Shown: positions 24,207-42,456, numbered from the stretch's first letter. The stretch is 64,000 nt of DNA from Puniceicoccaceae bacterium 5H (GCA_009772895.1 WOUP01000015.1:1-64000); one strand, 5' to 3'. Numbers and translations are program-made. Notes: generated by a model from the letters alone, not told the origin.

Positions 24207-26831
24207 ATGCGTAGACTTTTCTGCTGGTGGGTGGCTTGCCTGAGTGCGGTGTTGCTACAGGGGCAGCCCACGCCCCAAACGACTCCGACCGAGGCGGTGC
24301 CGCTGGCAGAGCAGGCACCGATAGCGACTCCCGGTGAAGCGTGGCAGCGCCAGGCGGCGGAAAGTGCGCTGCGCAATGGCTATCCGCAGATTGCCGCGAC
24401 GCTTTATCGTCGGTTGGCAGAAGGGCAGGGCACGCTCGACGCACGCTTTCTGTTGAACTGGTCGACGGCGTTGCTCGCTTCGGGCGAGGTGGAGCAGGCT
24501 GGGGAAAAGCTGGCGCAGTTGCCGGATCCGCAGATGCCGGAGGCCCGCTTGCGCCGGGCATTGATCGAAATCCTCAATCGTGAGTGGGAGCGCGCTGCCG
24601 ACGCGCTGGAGGATCTGGCCGCAACCGACGTCCCGGCGATCGACCGCAGCTGGTACTACCTTGCGCAAGCGTGGCTGGCCGACCATGAGGACGAAGACGA
24701 GGACGCGCGCGAAGCCTTTCAGAACGCCCAGCAGGCGGCGGCGTCGCCCGGCCTCGCCGCCCAGTTTGACTTGATGCAGCGGGCTTTTGAACTCCGACGC
24801 GGGACCGCCAGCGAGGCCGAGCTGGAAGACCTGCGGGAGACCCAGGAGGAGATGGCCGGTTCGCGGGCTGCCTTCGAGGCCGGTCGGCTGCGCGCGATTA
24901 CCCTGGCGCGGCTCAATCGTCGGGATCGCGCGGTCGCGGTGGTCGAGGAGCTGTTGCGCACGCCGGGCCTGGACGATTTTCAGTTGCGCCCGCAGTTCCT
25001 GCTATTGCTGGCGCTGGTCGCGGGGGAGGATACCGGGCGGAGCCGGGTGGCGCTGCGCGAGCTGCTTTCGCTGCCGCAGGCCCCGCGCGATCTCCAGCGA
25101 GTGGCGCTGCAGCTTTTGGCGTCCAATGCCTTTCAAGTCTCCGATCCCGCGGAATTTCGCGAATCGCTGAACCGCTGGATCGAGCAGACGCCACCGCACC
25201 CGCTGATCGACCGGCTGTTGCTGGTCCGCGCGCAACTGGCCGCACAGCGCGGCGACCTCGACGCCGCCGAGCGCGATGCCAAGGCCCTGCTCGAGCGTTT
25301 CCCCGGTTCTCGCCTGGTGGACGCCGCGCTGGAGTTGCTGGCACAAGTCAACTGGCGCCGCGAGCCGCCTCGTTATCGCACGGCGGCGGACTACTTGCAG
25401 CGGTTGCGCCAGCGTTTGCAGGCTGGCGGCGAACGTGCCCGATTGAGCGTCTTGATCGGTGACAGCTATTTCCTGAACAGCGACTACGCCAGCGCGGCGG
25501 AGGCTTATGGCAATGCGCTGCGTGAAACCGGCTTGGGGCCGGCCGGCCCGGTCCTCTATCAGCAAGTGCTGTCTGAGATCCGGGCGGGCCGCCTGGAGGA
25601 AGCGGCCAGCCATCTCGACGGAGTCAGCCCCGTGCCGCTCGATGCCGAGGCGCGCTGGCGGGCCGAATGGAACCTGCTCGATGCCTGGCGGCGAGCAGGC
25701 AACAGCGAGCGAGCGCGTCAGCGCCTGCAACGGCTGCTCAATGCCGACATCGTGTCCAACCTCTCCCTGCCGCTGCGCCTGCGCTTGCGTTGGCTGCGCC
25801 TGCGTCTGGCGCTCGACATGGGCGATGCGGCGGAGGTGCCGGCCCGGGTCGATGCGATCCTGCAGGAGTTGGCGGAGACCGAAGATGCCGCGCTCTCTAC
25901 CGCCGAGCGCGAACGCCTGGCCAGCTACTTTCGCCTGATTCAGGGCGAGGCCTACTTCCAGCTCGGGCAAAGCGAGCAGGGCTCCGCCGTATTTGAAGAG
26001 CTGCGGCGAATTGCCCCAGGCTCCGGCCCGGCGATCCTCTCTTATCTCGTGTCGGCGCGCGAAGGCGCGGTGCAAAACCGCCTCGTGCAGGCCCAGCAAA
26101 ACCTGATCGAGCTGGCCGACCTCTACCCGCAGAGCGAATACGCGCCCCTGGCCCTCTGGGAGGCCGCTCTCTACGCCGAGCGCCGGGGCCTCGACAGCAC
26201 CTATCAGGAGGCGATCAACATCCTCGAGCGCCTGGCCAATGAATACCCGGACCACCCGCTGCTCTTTTACGTGCGTCTCAAGCAGGCCGACCTCTCGCGC
26301 AAGCTCAACGATTTCGGCACTGCGCTGCTGCTCTATGAACGCGTGCGCAACCAGTTCCCGCAACACTCGGAGCGCTTCCGGGCGGAAATGGCGCGCGCCG
26401 ACGTGCTGATGGCCGCCGGCAGCGCGCAGCAGCCCGAGCGCCTGGCTTCGGCCATCCTCGAGTACGAGCGCCTGGCCGACTTGCCTGCCGCGCCCCTGGA
26501 TCTGCGAGTCGAGGCGAGCTATAAATGGGGCAAGGCCCTGAACCTGCAGGGAGAGCGCGAGCGGGCCAAGGCCACGTTCTGGGGTACGCTCGAGCGGTTC
26601 TGGCCAGACGCCGAGGCCGGCCGCCTGGGCACGCAGGGGCGCTACTGGCTCAGCCGCACCATCATCGAGTTGACCGGCTATCTGGAACAGGACGGCCAAC
26701 TGGAGCAGGCCCTGCGGCTCTATCGACGGATGCTCGAGAGCGGTCTGCCGGGGGAGACGCTGGCGCGCGAGCGCATCCAACGCCTGATGCCGCAGGTGGC
26801 ACCCGAGCCTGAGGGCGCTGCGGACGAATAA
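24207..26831 (+). CDS. Exported tetratricopeptide-repeat protein
   Basis: 874 residues from the ATG at 24207. Residues 1-20 form a signal peptide (RRLFCWWVACLSAVLLQG). The remainder is all helical with many degenerate TPR units, such as SALRNGYPQIAATLYRRLAEG, GDLDAAERDAKALLERFPGS, NLIELADLYPQSEYAPLALWEAAL and LNDFGTALLLYERVRNQFPQHS. Such proteins scaffold periplasmic complexes. It precedes exbB by 71 nt in a run with exbD and a TonB-like gene, suggesting a periplasmic partner of that energy-coupled machine. The exact partner is unknown. Confidence 0.8.
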   Translation: MRRLFCWWVACLSAVLLQGQPTPQTTPTEAVPLAEQAPIATPGEAWQRQAAESALRNGYPQIAATLYRRLAEGQGTLDARFLLNWSTALLASGEVEQAGEKLAQLPDPQMPEARLRRALIEILNREWERAADALEDLAATDVPAIDRSWYYLAQAWLADHEDEDEDAREAFQNAQQAAASPGLAAQFDLMQRAFELRRGTASEAELEDLRETQEEMAGSRAAFEAGRLRAITLARLNRRDRAVAVVEELLRTPGLDDFQLRPQFLLLLALVAGEDTGRSRVALRELLSLPQAPRDLQRVALQLLASNAFQVSDPAEFRESLNRWIEQTPPHPLIDRLLLVRAQLAAQRGDLDAAERDAKALLERFPGSRLVDAALELLAQVNWRREPPRYRTAADYLQRLRQRLQAGGERARLSVLIGDSYFLNSDYASAAEAYGNALRETGLGPAGPVLYQQVLSEIRAGRLEEAASHLDGVSPVPLDAEARWRAEWNLLDAWRRAGNSERARQRLQRLLNADIVSNLSLPLRLRLRWLRLRLALDMGDAAEVPARVDAILQELAETEDAALSTAERERLASYFRLIQGEAYFQLGQSEQGSAVFEELRRIAPGSGPAILSYLVSAREGAVQNRLVQAQQNLIELADLYPQSEYAPLALWEAALYAERRGLDSTYQEAINILERLANEYPDHPLLFYVRLKQADLSRKLNDFGTALLLYERVRNQFPQHSERFRAEMARADVLMAAGSAQQPERLASAILEYERLADLPAAPLDLRVEASYKWGKALNLQGERERAKATFWGTLERFWPDAEAGRLGTQGRYWLSRTIIELTGYLEQDGQLEQALRLYRRMLESGLPGETLARERIQRLMPQVAPEPEGAADE

Positions 26832-26902
26832 GCCCGCGCCCCAGCGGGGCGGATCCACCTCCAAGGTTGCATTTCCGCCCGGGCCACGCTTCAATTAGAC
26901 GG

Positions 26903-27628
26903 ATGGATTCGGTGCTCGACGCTTCACTCCTTGCCCAGGGCGGCCCGATCATGTGGCTGCTGTTCCTGGTCAGCCTCATCGGCTTCACCATGTTCGTCGA
27001 GCGCCTGCTGTTCCTGCACCGCGGGCAAATCCGGACCAACGATTTTCTCGCCGGTCTCAAAAACCTCCTGCGCAAGCGCCGCCTGATCGAGGCCGTGACC
27101 GTATGTGAAGAGACGCCGGGCCCCGTAGCCAATGTCGTGAAGGCCGCCCTGCTGCACTTCCACGAAGGCGAAGAGCGCTGCCGCCTGGCGATCCAGGGGG
27201 CGGCGATGGTCGAAGTGCCGATGCTGGAACGCCGTTTGGGCACGATTGGAGCGCTGGGCCGCCTCGCGCCCCTGCTCGGTCTGCTGGGCACGCTCATCGG
27301 CCTGATGGAAGGGCTCAATGCCGCAGGGGAGAGCGCCAGTGCCGGTTACCCGACCTACGGGCAGATGCTCGCGGGGATCGGCGAAGCCCTCTACACCTCC
27401 GCCGCCGGCCTCGCGGTGATGATGATGGCGATGCTGGCCCACCACTTCCTCTATGGCCGCATTCGCGCGCTGGTCTACGATATGGAATATGCCGGGCACG
27501 ACCTCCTGCAGTTCCTCATGCACGACTACGAGCAGGCTGAGGTTGACGAAACCGTGCACCAGGAGGGAACCAAGGCGGCGGAACCCCGCACCTCCCAGCA
27601 ACCGGCTCCTTCCACGTCCGCGTCATGA
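26903..27628 (+). CDS. MotA/TolQ/ExbB proton channel family protein
   Basis: 241 residues from the ATG at 26903. Three membrane segments lie near 15-35, 118-137 and 158-184, with the long cytoplasmic loop between the first two, as in ExbB/TolQ. Signatures are LGTIGALGRLAPLLGLLGTLIGLMEG and GIGEALYTSAAGLAVMM. With ExbD it forms the proton-driven stator that powers TonB- or TolA-type energy transfer to the outer membrane. It overlaps the exbD start by 4 nt. ExbB and TolQ cannot be separated on sequence alone, but no tolB/pal genes are nearby. Confidence 0.9.
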   Translation: MDSVLDASLLAQGGPIMWLLFLVSLIGFTMFVERLLFLHRGQIRTNDFLAGLKNLLRKRRLIEAVTVCEETPGPVANVVKAALLHFHEGEERCRLAIQGAAMVEVPMLERRLGTIGALGRLAPLLGLLGTLIGLMEGLNAAGESASAGYPTYGQMLAGIGEALYTSAAGLAVMMMAMLAHHFLYGRIRALVYDMEYAGHDLLQFLMHDYEQAEVDETVHQEGTKAAEPRTSQQPAPSTSAS

Positions 27629-28131
27629 GCGTTCAGCCGGATTCTCCCTCTCTTACCCGCTCGTTCGACTTTCGGGCCTATCTCAATTCCGCACCGCGCG
27701 CGGGTTTTGAGTGGATGCCGCTGCTCGACGTCGCGATCATCATCGGCTTCCTGCTACTGCAGGGCTACCCCTTTTTTCGCGCCCCCGGCGCCACGGTAGA
27801 CCTCCCGGCGTCCGTGAGCCAGGGGCCCCTCGACGTCCGCCCCTCGGCCGTGCTGTCGGCCGGGCGCAACGGACTGCTGTTCTTTGACGGTCGCAAGCTC
27901 GCCCCCGCCCAGCTCGCGACCACCTTGCAAGCCTACCAGGACACGCACGACCAGTCGGGCGGTACCTTGTTGATCAAGGCAGATGAAGGGCTCGAGCTGA
28001 CGGAGATCATGTCGCTGATGGATGCCGCGCGGCAGGCGGGCTTTACCCAGGTCCACCTCGCGGCAGATTGGGACAACCGGGCGGCGACGCGTCTGCGCAC
28101 CGCGGCCGAACCTGCGCCCGTTTCGCGATGA
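27625..28131 (+). CDS. ExbD/TolR family protein
   Basis: 168 residues. One N-terminal membrane segment begins at MPLLDVAIIIGFLLLQ, where the Asp is the residue that carries the proton in ExbD/TolR. The periplasmic domain ends in GTLLIKADEGLELTEIMSLMDAARQAGFTQVHLA, the usual ExbD fold. The N-terminal cytoplasmic part (about 30 residues) is longer than usual. It overlaps exbB and the next gene by 4 nt each (ATGA), strong evidence of one translationally coupled operon. Confidence 0.87.
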   Translation: MSVQPDSPSLTRSFDFRAYLNSAPRAGFEWMPLLDVAIIIGFLLLQGYPFFRAPGATVDLPASVSQGPLDVRPSAVLSAGRNGLLFFDGRKLAPAQLATTLQAYQDTHDQSGGTLLIKADEGLELTEIMSLMDAARQAGFTQVHLAADWDNRAATRLRTAAEPAPVSR

Positions 28132-28853
28132 AGCTGGTGACCTGGCGCTCCTGGCTGGCGATCTTCGTCATCGGCCTCGCGTTGCACTTCGGCTGGTGTG
28201 CCCTGGTCGATCTCAAGCAGGGGCACGCACCGGTCGAAACGGATGCGGGGACGCATTTCTCTTACGAAAGTGCCACGGCCGGGCCAGACGACGCCGCACG
28301 CCACGAAGAAGCCGAGCTGTTGGACAGCGCGCCGCTCTTCATGCCCACCGCCTGGAACTACGCCAGCAGCTACGACGACGTCGCCAACCTCAAACGAGCG
28401 GCCGAGCCCTATCGCATGATGGGCCCCGAGCTGCTGCTGGCCGACCCGGCCCAGACCGCTCCCTCGCGCCCCGCTCTGGTCGCGCGCGACAGCCTGTGGG
28501 ATGAGACCGCCCCCTCGTCCGCCCAGCGCCTTCAGTCGATCGGGCAGGAGAGCCGCCAGACGATCGTCCTGCCGCCGCGCGCGCCCCGCGTGGAGGTGAC
28601 CGACCTCGAGAGCGGCCGCGTCGTCTACACCGGAGATCTGCCCGAAACCTACGCCCAGGAGGCGACCGGGGAATGGTGGAACCCCTACGAAGCCCTGCTG
28701 CTGGTCTCGCCCAGTGGGCGCTGGGGTCGCCCCTTTCGCACCGCGCCCACCGGCATCACCGCCTTTGACGATGCGCTGCACCGCTATCTGCAGAGCGAAA
28801 ACTTCCTCCGAAATCTGCCGGTAGGCTATTTTCGCATTGCCATCGCTCCCTGA
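28128..28853 (+). CDS. Membrane-anchored TonB-like protein (degenerate)
   Basis: 241 residues from the ATG at 28128. An N-terminal membrane anchor (WLAIFVIGLALHFGWCALV, about 8-26) is followed by a long Ala/Pro/acidic periplasmic stretch. The C-terminus (about 190-241) has EALLLVSPSGRWGRPF, then FDDALHRYLQS and a final LPVGYFRIAIAP. This order (strand-turn-strand, helix, strand) resembles a worn TonB C-terminal domain. Position directly after exbB and exbD supports a TonB role. Sequence identity to TonB is too low for certainty; it could be a lineage-specific substitute. Confidence 0.55.
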   Translation: MKLVTWRSWLAIFVIGLALHFGWCALVDLKQGHAPVETDAGTHFSYESATAGPDDAARHEEAELLDSAPLFMPTAWNYASSYDDVANLKRAAEPYRMMGPELLLADPAQTAPSRPALVARDSLWDETAPSSAQRLQSIGQESRQTIVLPPRAPRVEVTDLESGRVVYTGDLPETYAQEATGEWWNPYEALLLVSPSGRWGRPFRTAPTGITAFDDALHRYLQSENFLRNLPVGYFRIAIAP

Positions 28854-28940
28854 CGTAGCTTTCTTCGCGGCTTCAATATTCTGTGGCGCCTTCAGCCCGT
28901 CTTTTCCCGTCAGGAAATCGAATTGGAGGCGCAAAAAGGC

Positions 28941-28969
28941 TTGACGCGAGTGAGAAGGTCGTGGAAATT
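28941..28969 (+). promoter_or_regulatory. Possible promoter for tRNA-Thr and tuf
   Basis: TTGACG at 28941, a 17-nt spacer and GAAATT at 28964 lie about 45 nt before tRNA-Thr. The -35 half is good, the -10 half fair. A strong promoter is expected here because the tRNA and tuf are highly expressed. Confidence 0.35.
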
Positions 28970-29013
28970 CTGCGGCTTTGCTTCTTACGGAAGCTCCTAC
29001 AGAAAACCTCATT

Positions 29014-29089
<76 letters not shown>

Positions 29090-29161
29090 TTCTTTTAGTT
29101 TTCCCTTTAAGACCAGTCCAAACGCGTCTTACGCACTCATTCGCAAACCTCAACAGCACCC

Positions 29162-30352
<1,191 letters not shown>

Positions 30353-30380
30353 ACAGCCACTTTATTTTTTGACTGGCGTT

Positions 30381-30422
30381 GCCGGATATCTCCTCTAGGA
30401 TATCCGGCTTCCGCCTCTTTTT
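30381..30422 (+). terminator. Terminator between tuf and tRNA-Trp
   Basis: A perfect 10-bp stem GCCGGATATC/GATATCCGGC around TCCTCTAG, followed by TTCCGCCTCTTTTT. The T-run starts some nine bases after the stem, so it may be leaky and allow part of the transcript to reach tRNA-Trp and secE. Confidence 0.7.
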
Positions 30423-30424
30423 GC

Positions 30425-30500
30425 AGGGTAGTAGCTCAATTGGTAGAGTAGTGGTCTCCAAAACCATTGGTTGGGGGTTCGAGTCCCTCCTGCCCTGCCA
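30425..30500 (+). tRNA. tRNA-Trp (CCA)
   Basis: A 76-nt cloverleaf. The acceptor stem AGGGTAG pairs with CTGCCCT. The anticodon stem is GTGGT/ACCAT with loop CTCCAAA (anticodon CCA), and the T arm GGGGG/CCCTC with loop TTCGAGT. The discriminator is G, as usual for bacterial tRNA-Trp, and CCA is encoded. It precedes secE-nusG, a very common bacterial arrangement. Confidence 0.95.
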
Positions 30501-30595
30501 CTATTTTTTCTCACTTGCCGTAGTGGCACCTCAGTCCGGAATGCAATCTTTGGCCTGACTCAGCTGCCTTTACGCATTCGTCCCATTCGAAACTA

Positions 30596-30802
30596 ATGAG
30601 CAATCCTTTTCGACGCTTTGGCCACTTCCTCTCCGAGACTTCTGCGGAGTTGCGGAAGTCGGTGTGGCCGACGGGCAGCGAGCTGCGTGATAGCACGATC
30701 GTGGTCTTTGTCGCCACCATCCTGCTGGGGATCTTTGTTTCCCTTTCCGATTTCAGCGTTTACGGGATTGTCGAACTTTTCACCAAGCTGGTGCGCGGGT
30801 AA
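30596..30802 (+). CDS. secE: Preprotein translocase subunit SecE
   Basis: 68 residues, the short single-span form. SecE clamps SecY in the translocon. The amphipathic part with ELRKSVWPTGSELRDSTIVV (family pattern VxWPxxxExxxxT) precedes one membrane helix and a short tail. It lies between tRNA-Trp and nusG, the standard position. The ATG has no clear Shine-Dalgarno site. Confidence 0.95.
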   Translation: MSNPFRRFGHFLSETSAELRKSVWPTGSELRDSTIVVFVATILLGIFVSLSDFSVYGIVELFTKLVRG

Positions 30803-30834
30803 GCCTTTAGGCCGTCCGCGTCTTTGTTGTTTCC

Positions 30835-31443
30835 ATGTCCTTTGATTCCGAAAACGCCTCTGGTCCCGCGACCAACCCCCAGCGCGAGGGTAAATGGTAC
30901 GTAGTGCAGACCCTCTCCAACAAGGAGATGACCGCGAAGCGTTACATCGACCGCTATATCAGCGAGTACGAGCTGGACGACTATGTCTTCGAAGTCCTCG
31001 TCCCCAGTGAAACCGTTTCGGAAGTCAAACAAGGCAAAAAGACACAACGCCAACGCAAGCTTTACCCCAACTACATCTTCCTCCACTGCCGCCTCTACGA
31101 CGAGGACGACCGGTTGATCCAGAAAGTCTGGTATTACATCAACGGCGCGGACGGGGTAATCGGGTTTGCGGGCGGTCAGCGCCCGGCGGCGCTCAAGCAG
31201 GACGAAATCGACGGTATCCTGCAGAAAGTCGCCGAATCCGAAGGCAAGGAAGTGCCCAAGGTGCAGTACGAAGAAGGCGAAGAGGTCAAGATTACCGACG
31301 GCCCCTTTGTCAACCTCACCGGCCGCATCGACGAAATCAATCCCGAAGCCGGCCAACTCAAGGTCTCGGTCTCCATCTTCGGCCGCTTCACACCGGTTAC
31401 CCTGGAATACTGGCAAGTCGAGCGCGTCACCGAAGAAGAGTAA
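30835..31443 (+). CDS. nusG: Transcription termination/antitermination factor NusG
   Basis: 202 residues. NusG binds RNA polymerase, aids elongation and couples to Rho or the ribosome. The NGN domain starts KWYVVQTLSNKEMTAKRYI and contains KLYPNYIFLHC; the C-terminal KOW domain is at EEGEEVKITDGPFVNLTGRIDEIN. A short acidic N-terminal extension of about 16 residues precedes the usual start. It follows secE by 32 nt. Confidence 0.95.
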   Translation: MSFDSENASGPATNPQREGKWYVVQTLSNKEMTAKRYIDRYISEYELDDYVFEVLVPSETVSEVKQGKKTQRQRKLYPNYIFLHCRLYDEDDRLIQKVWYYINGADGVIGFAGGQRPAALKQDEIDGILQKVAESEGKEVPKVQYEEGEEVKITDGPFVNLTGRIDEINPEAGQLKVSVSIFGRFTPVTLEYWQVERVTEEE

Positions 31444-31485
31444 GTTCCCATCCACCTTTTTATTACCTTTTAATCCCTTTCCATC

Positions 31486-31911
31486 ATGGCCAAGAAAGTC
31501 ACCGGGATCATCAAGTTGCAATTGCCTGCTGGCGCTGCCAATCCGGCCCCGCCCGTAGGTCCGGCGCTGGGTGCGGCTGGCGTGAATATCATGGGCTTCT
31601 GCAAGGAGTTCAACGCCAAGACGAAGGACCAGGCTGGCATGATTCTGCCGGTCGTCATCACCGTCTATCAGGACCGCTCGTTCACGTTCATCCTCAAGAG
31701 CCCGCCTGCGGCCATCCTTCTGAAGAAGAAGGCCGGCATCGCCAGCGGCTCGGGCGTGCCGAACAAGAACAAGGTCGGCACCGTCACCCGCGCCCAAGTC
31801 AAGGAAATCGTCGAGATCAAGAAGGCCGACCTCAGCGCCAAGAGCGAAGAGGCCGCCATGCGCATCATCGAGGGCACTGCCCGCTCGATGGGCATTGAAA
31901 TCGCCGACTAA
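31486..31911 (+). CDS. rplK: 50S ribosomal protein L11
   Basis: 141 residues. L11 forms the base of the GTPase-associated centre on 23S rRNA. Family sequence is intact: [31 protein letters not shown] at the N-terminus and the C-terminal rRNA-binding domain ending [13 protein letters not shown]. It follows nusG by 42 nt and starts the rplKAJL-rpoBC block. Confidence 0.97.
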   Translation: MAKKVTGIIKLQLPAGAANPAPPVGPALGAAGVNIMGFCKEFNAKTKDQAGMILPVVITVYQDRSFTFILKSPPAAILLKKKAGIASGSGVPNKNKVGTVTRAQVKEIVEIKKADLSAKSEEAAMRIIEGTARSMGIEIAD

Positions 31912-31957
31912 CCGCATCCAACCCACAACGCAAGAACCTCACTCGAGGGAGTTGAAC

Positions 31958-32656
31958 ATGACCAAAGTAGCAAAGCGTTACGAAACGGCCTCTCAGCAGG
32001 TCGACCGCATGCGCACTTACCCGCTCACCGAAGCGGTCGAAGTGCTCTCCAAGTTTCCCAAAGCCAAGTTTGACGAAACCGTCGAGCTTTCCGCCCACCT
32101 CGGGGTGGACCCCCGCCAGTCGAACCAGATGGTGCGCGGCGTGGTGAACCTGCCCCACGGCAGCGGCAAGAAGGTGCGCGTCATCGTCTTTACCGAGATG
32201 CCCGAAGCGGCGATGGAAGCAGGCGCCGACGAAGCCGGCCTGGAAGACCTGATCAAGCGGGTCGAAGAAGGCTGGACGGATTTTGACGTGGCGATCGCCA
32301 CTCCTGCGGCCATGAAGGAAGTGCGCCGCGTCGCCCGTGTGCTCGGCCCCCGCGGCCTGATGCCGAATCCGAAGAGCGGCACCGTTACCGAAGATACCGC
32401 TGCCGCCGTCAAGGCCGTCAAGGCCGGTGGCCGCGTCGAATTCAAGATGGACAAGACCGCCAACATCGGCGTGATTGTCGGCAAGCGCTCGTTCTCCGCC
32501 GAACAGCTCGAAGAAAACGTCAAGACGGTCGTGGATGCGATCGGTAAACTCCGTCCGGAAGGCCTCAAGGGACAGCGCTACATCAAGAGCATGTCCATCT
32601 CCGGCACGATGACGCCCGGCGTGAAGCTCGACCAGAGCCTGTTCGCCTCCTACTAA
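31958..32656 (+). CDS. rplA: 50S ribosomal protein L1
   Basis: 232 residues from the ATG at 31958, which has a gagggag ribosome site; in-frame upstream codons are rejected. L1 forms the mobile stalk at the exit site and can repress its own operon. Family motifs are LGVDPRQSNQMVRGVV, GPRGLMPNPKSGTVT and KTANIGVIVGKRSF. Spacing to rplK is 46 nt and to rplJ 25 nt. Confidence 0.97.
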   Translation: MTKVAKRYETASQQVDRMRTYPLTEAVEVLSKFPKAKFDETVELSAHLGVDPRQSNQMVRGVVNLPHGSGKKVRVIVFTEMPEAAMEAGADEAGLEDLIKRVEEGWTDFDVAIATPAAMKEVRRVARVLGPRGLMPNPKSGTVTEDTAAAVKAVKAGGRVEFKMDKTANIGVIVGKRSFSAEQLEENVKTVVDAIGKLRPEGLKGQRYIKSMSISGTMTPGVKLDQSLFASY

Positions 32657-32681
32657 TCGCCCACTCGAAGGAGAGAGATCC

Positions 32682-33215
32682 ATGCAATCCGAAAAGAAAT
32701 TTCTCGTCGATGAAGTCGTCAGCTACCTCGATCGCTCCGACTACATCTTCCTGGTAGACTTTACCGGGCTCAGCGTCGCCGAAACCGAAGAGCTGCGCCA
32801 GCGCCTGGCGGAAGTCGACGCGGAGTTCCACGTCGTCAAGAACCGCATCTTCAAGCGCGCCACCTCCGAGCGTGAATACCCCGAAATGGACGAGTGGCTC
32901 AAGGGTCACACCGGTCTGATCTTCGGCGGTGAACAGATTCCGCTCGTGGCCAAGGCCGTTGAAAAGTTCCAGAAGGACAAGAAGAAGCTGGAAGTGAAGG
33001 GCGCGGTCATCTCCAAGGAGCTCATCAGCTCCGACGACTTCGCCGCCCTGAAGGACCTGCCGACGCTCGACGGTGTGCGTGCTCAGCTGCTCGCCCTGCT
33101 CAACACCCCGGCCACTCAGATCGCGCGCCTGCTCAACACGCCGGCCCAGCAGTTCCTCAACATCGTGGACGCCCGCAAGCGCGACCTGGAAGAAAAGGGT
33201 GGCGCCGAGGCCTAG
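32682..33215 (+). CDS. rplJ: 50S ribosomal protein L10
   Basis: 177 residues, with a strong gaaggagag ribosome site. L10 anchors L7/L12 dimers to the ribosome. The N-terminal globular domain (FLVDFTGLSVAETEELR, VVKNRIFKRA) and the C-terminal helix for L12 are present. L10 normally represses the rplJL mRNA; the 143-nt gap to rplL with a GGCTC-TCCG-GAGCC hairpin is larger than usual and may hold control elements. Confidence 0.96.
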   Translation: MQSEKKFLVDEVVSYLDRSDYIFLVDFTGLSVAETEELRQRLAEVDAEFHVVKNRIFKRATSEREYPEMDEWLKGHTGLIFGGEQIPLVAKAVEKFQKDKKKLEVKGAVISKELISSDDFAALKDLPTLDGVRAQLLALLNTPATQIARLLNTPAQQFLNIVDARKRDLEEKGGAEA

Positions 33216-33358
33216 AGCCGCGGCTTTTTCCCCGCTATTTTGAACATCTTACGGCTCTCCGGAGCCAAAAACGTTAAGTAACTCCAACAATCGGTCCCTT
33301 TGGGAGGCGCGACCTCTTAATTGCCCCGACGGGCGCCATGGGACCAGAGGAAACGAAC

Positions 33359-33748
33359 ATGTCCGACATCACCTCCGAACAAGTAGTCGAATGGTTGAGC
33401 AACCTCACCATTCTTGAAGCCACCAAGCTCGTCAAGGAGCTCGAAGAAAAGTGGGGCGTTTCCGCCGCCGCTCCGGTCGCCATGGCCGCTGGCCCTGCCG
33501 CCGCTGCTGGTGGTGAAGCCGAAGCTGCTGAAGAGCAAACCGAATTCGACGTGATCCTCAAGGCCGCCGGCGACAAGAAGATCAATGTCATTAAGGAAGT
33601 CCGTGCCATCCTCGGCCTGGGCCTGAAGGAAGCCAAGGACCTCGTCGAAGGCGCCCCGAAGCCCCTCAAGGAAGCGGCCAGCAAGGAAGAAGCCGAAGAC
33701 ATCAAGAAGAAGCTCGAAGCTGCTGGCGCCCAAGTCGAAATCAAGTAA
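33359..33748 (+). CDS. rplL: 50S ribosomal protein L7/L12
   Basis: 129 residues from the ATG at 33359 (MSDITSEQ), with agagga upstream. The N-terminal dimer domain, the Ala/Gly hinge (about 40-58) and the C-terminal factor-binding domain ([40 protein letters not shown]) are intact. It recruits translation GTPases such as the EF-Tu and EF-G encoded here. A large hairpin follows before rpoB. Confidence 0.97.
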   Translation: MSDITSEQVVEWLSNLTILEATKLVKELEEKWGVSAAAPVAMAAGPAAAAGGEAEAAEEQTEFDVILKAAGDKKINVIKEVRAILGLGLKEAKDLVEGAPKPLKEAASKEEAEDIKKKLEAAGAQVEIK

Positions 33749-33783
33749 CGCCAATCGACGTTCTAGCGTTCCAGTTTATTTTC

Positions 33784-33829
33784 CAGGTAGCCAGGCGGCC
33801 CGCTCAAGTCGAGCCGTCTGGCCTACCTG
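33784..33829 (+). terminator. Hairpin between rplL and rpoB, probable attenuator
   Basis: CAGGTAG pairs perfectly with CTACCTG, and inside them CCAGGCGG pairs with CCGTCTGG (one G-T, one unpaired C). A T-rich but not pure tail follows (TCTTCATTTGTTCTT). The site matches that of the partial terminator that sets the ratio of ribosomal protein to polymerase transcripts in enterics. Confidence 0.6.
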
Positions 33830-33969
33830 TCTTCATTTGTTCTTACGACCAGAAGCTGGCCTCCAGCTTCACCCGACTCAAAGCCAACGCCTGGCCGAGC
33901 TTGCGCAGACTCGGCCACGCTCTGGCCTTAGTGGGGCCGTCCATCCTCCACACCTCCTAACGCATCGCC

Positions 33970-37746
<3,777 letters not shown>

Positions 37747-37776
37747 ACTTAGCGCCTATCCGCACCCCTCCACGCA

Positions 37777-41901
<4,125 letters not shown>

Positions 41902-41937
41902 CCCCCGCCTCTTCGTTTATTAGACGGCTTTATTCGG

Positions 41938-41978
41938 CCGCTCCCGGCGCACCTCGCGGCGGGAGCGGTTTTCTTTCC
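41938..41978 (+). terminator. Terminator after rpoC
   Basis: A perfect 9-bp stem CCGCTCCCG/CGGGAGCGG around a loop, followed by TTTTCTTTCC. It ends the rpoBC transcript, and rpsL begins about 95 nt further on, so the str genes need their own promoter. Confidence 0.8.
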
Positions 41979-42072
41979 GAAAAAGCTTGCCCTTGCCCAA
42001 AAAAGTACTTGCTGAGCACCGTGAGTACTGTAGTTTTACCGCTTTTCCCTTTAACCACCCTTTAGGTAACAC

Positions 42073-42456
42073 ATGCCCACCATTAACCAACTCGTCCGCA
42101 AGCCGCGCGTCTTGCAGAAGGAGAAGAGCAAGAGCCCGGCTTTGAAGTCTTGCCCCTTCCGCCGTGGCGTCTGCACCCAGGTGATGACCCGCACCCCGAA
42201 GAAGCCGAACTCCGCTATCCGCAAGGTGGCCAAGGTTCGCCTCACCTCCGGCTATGAAGTCATCGCCTACATCCCTGACGAAGGTCACAGCCTGCAGGAG
42301 CACAGTGTCGTGTTGGTGCGCGGTGGCCGTGTCAAGGACCTGCCGGGTGTGCGCTATCACATTGTCCGCGGCACCCTCGACTGCACGGGTGTCGACAGCC
42401 GTCGCCGCAGTCGCTCCAAGTACGGCGTGAAGCGTCCGAAGGCTGCCAAGAAATAA
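42073..42456 (+). CDS. rpsL: 30S ribosomal protein S12
   Basis: 127 residues. S12 works at the decoding centre. The conserved loop [13 protein letters not shown] contains the lysine whose change gives streptomycin resistance; here it is wild type, as is the [12 protein letters not shown] loop. A few residues are added at the C-terminus (KRPKAAKK). It heads the rpsL-rpsG-fusA-rpsJ run. Upstream, two AGTACT palindromes flank a possible promoter (42005-42030). Confidence 0.97.
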   Translation: MPTINQLVRKPRVLQKEKSKSPALKSCPFRRGVCTQVMTRTPKKPNSAIRKVAKVRLTSGYEVIAYIPDEGHSLQEHSVVLVRGGRVKDLPGVRYHIVRGTLDCTGVDSRRRSRSKYGVKRPKAAKK

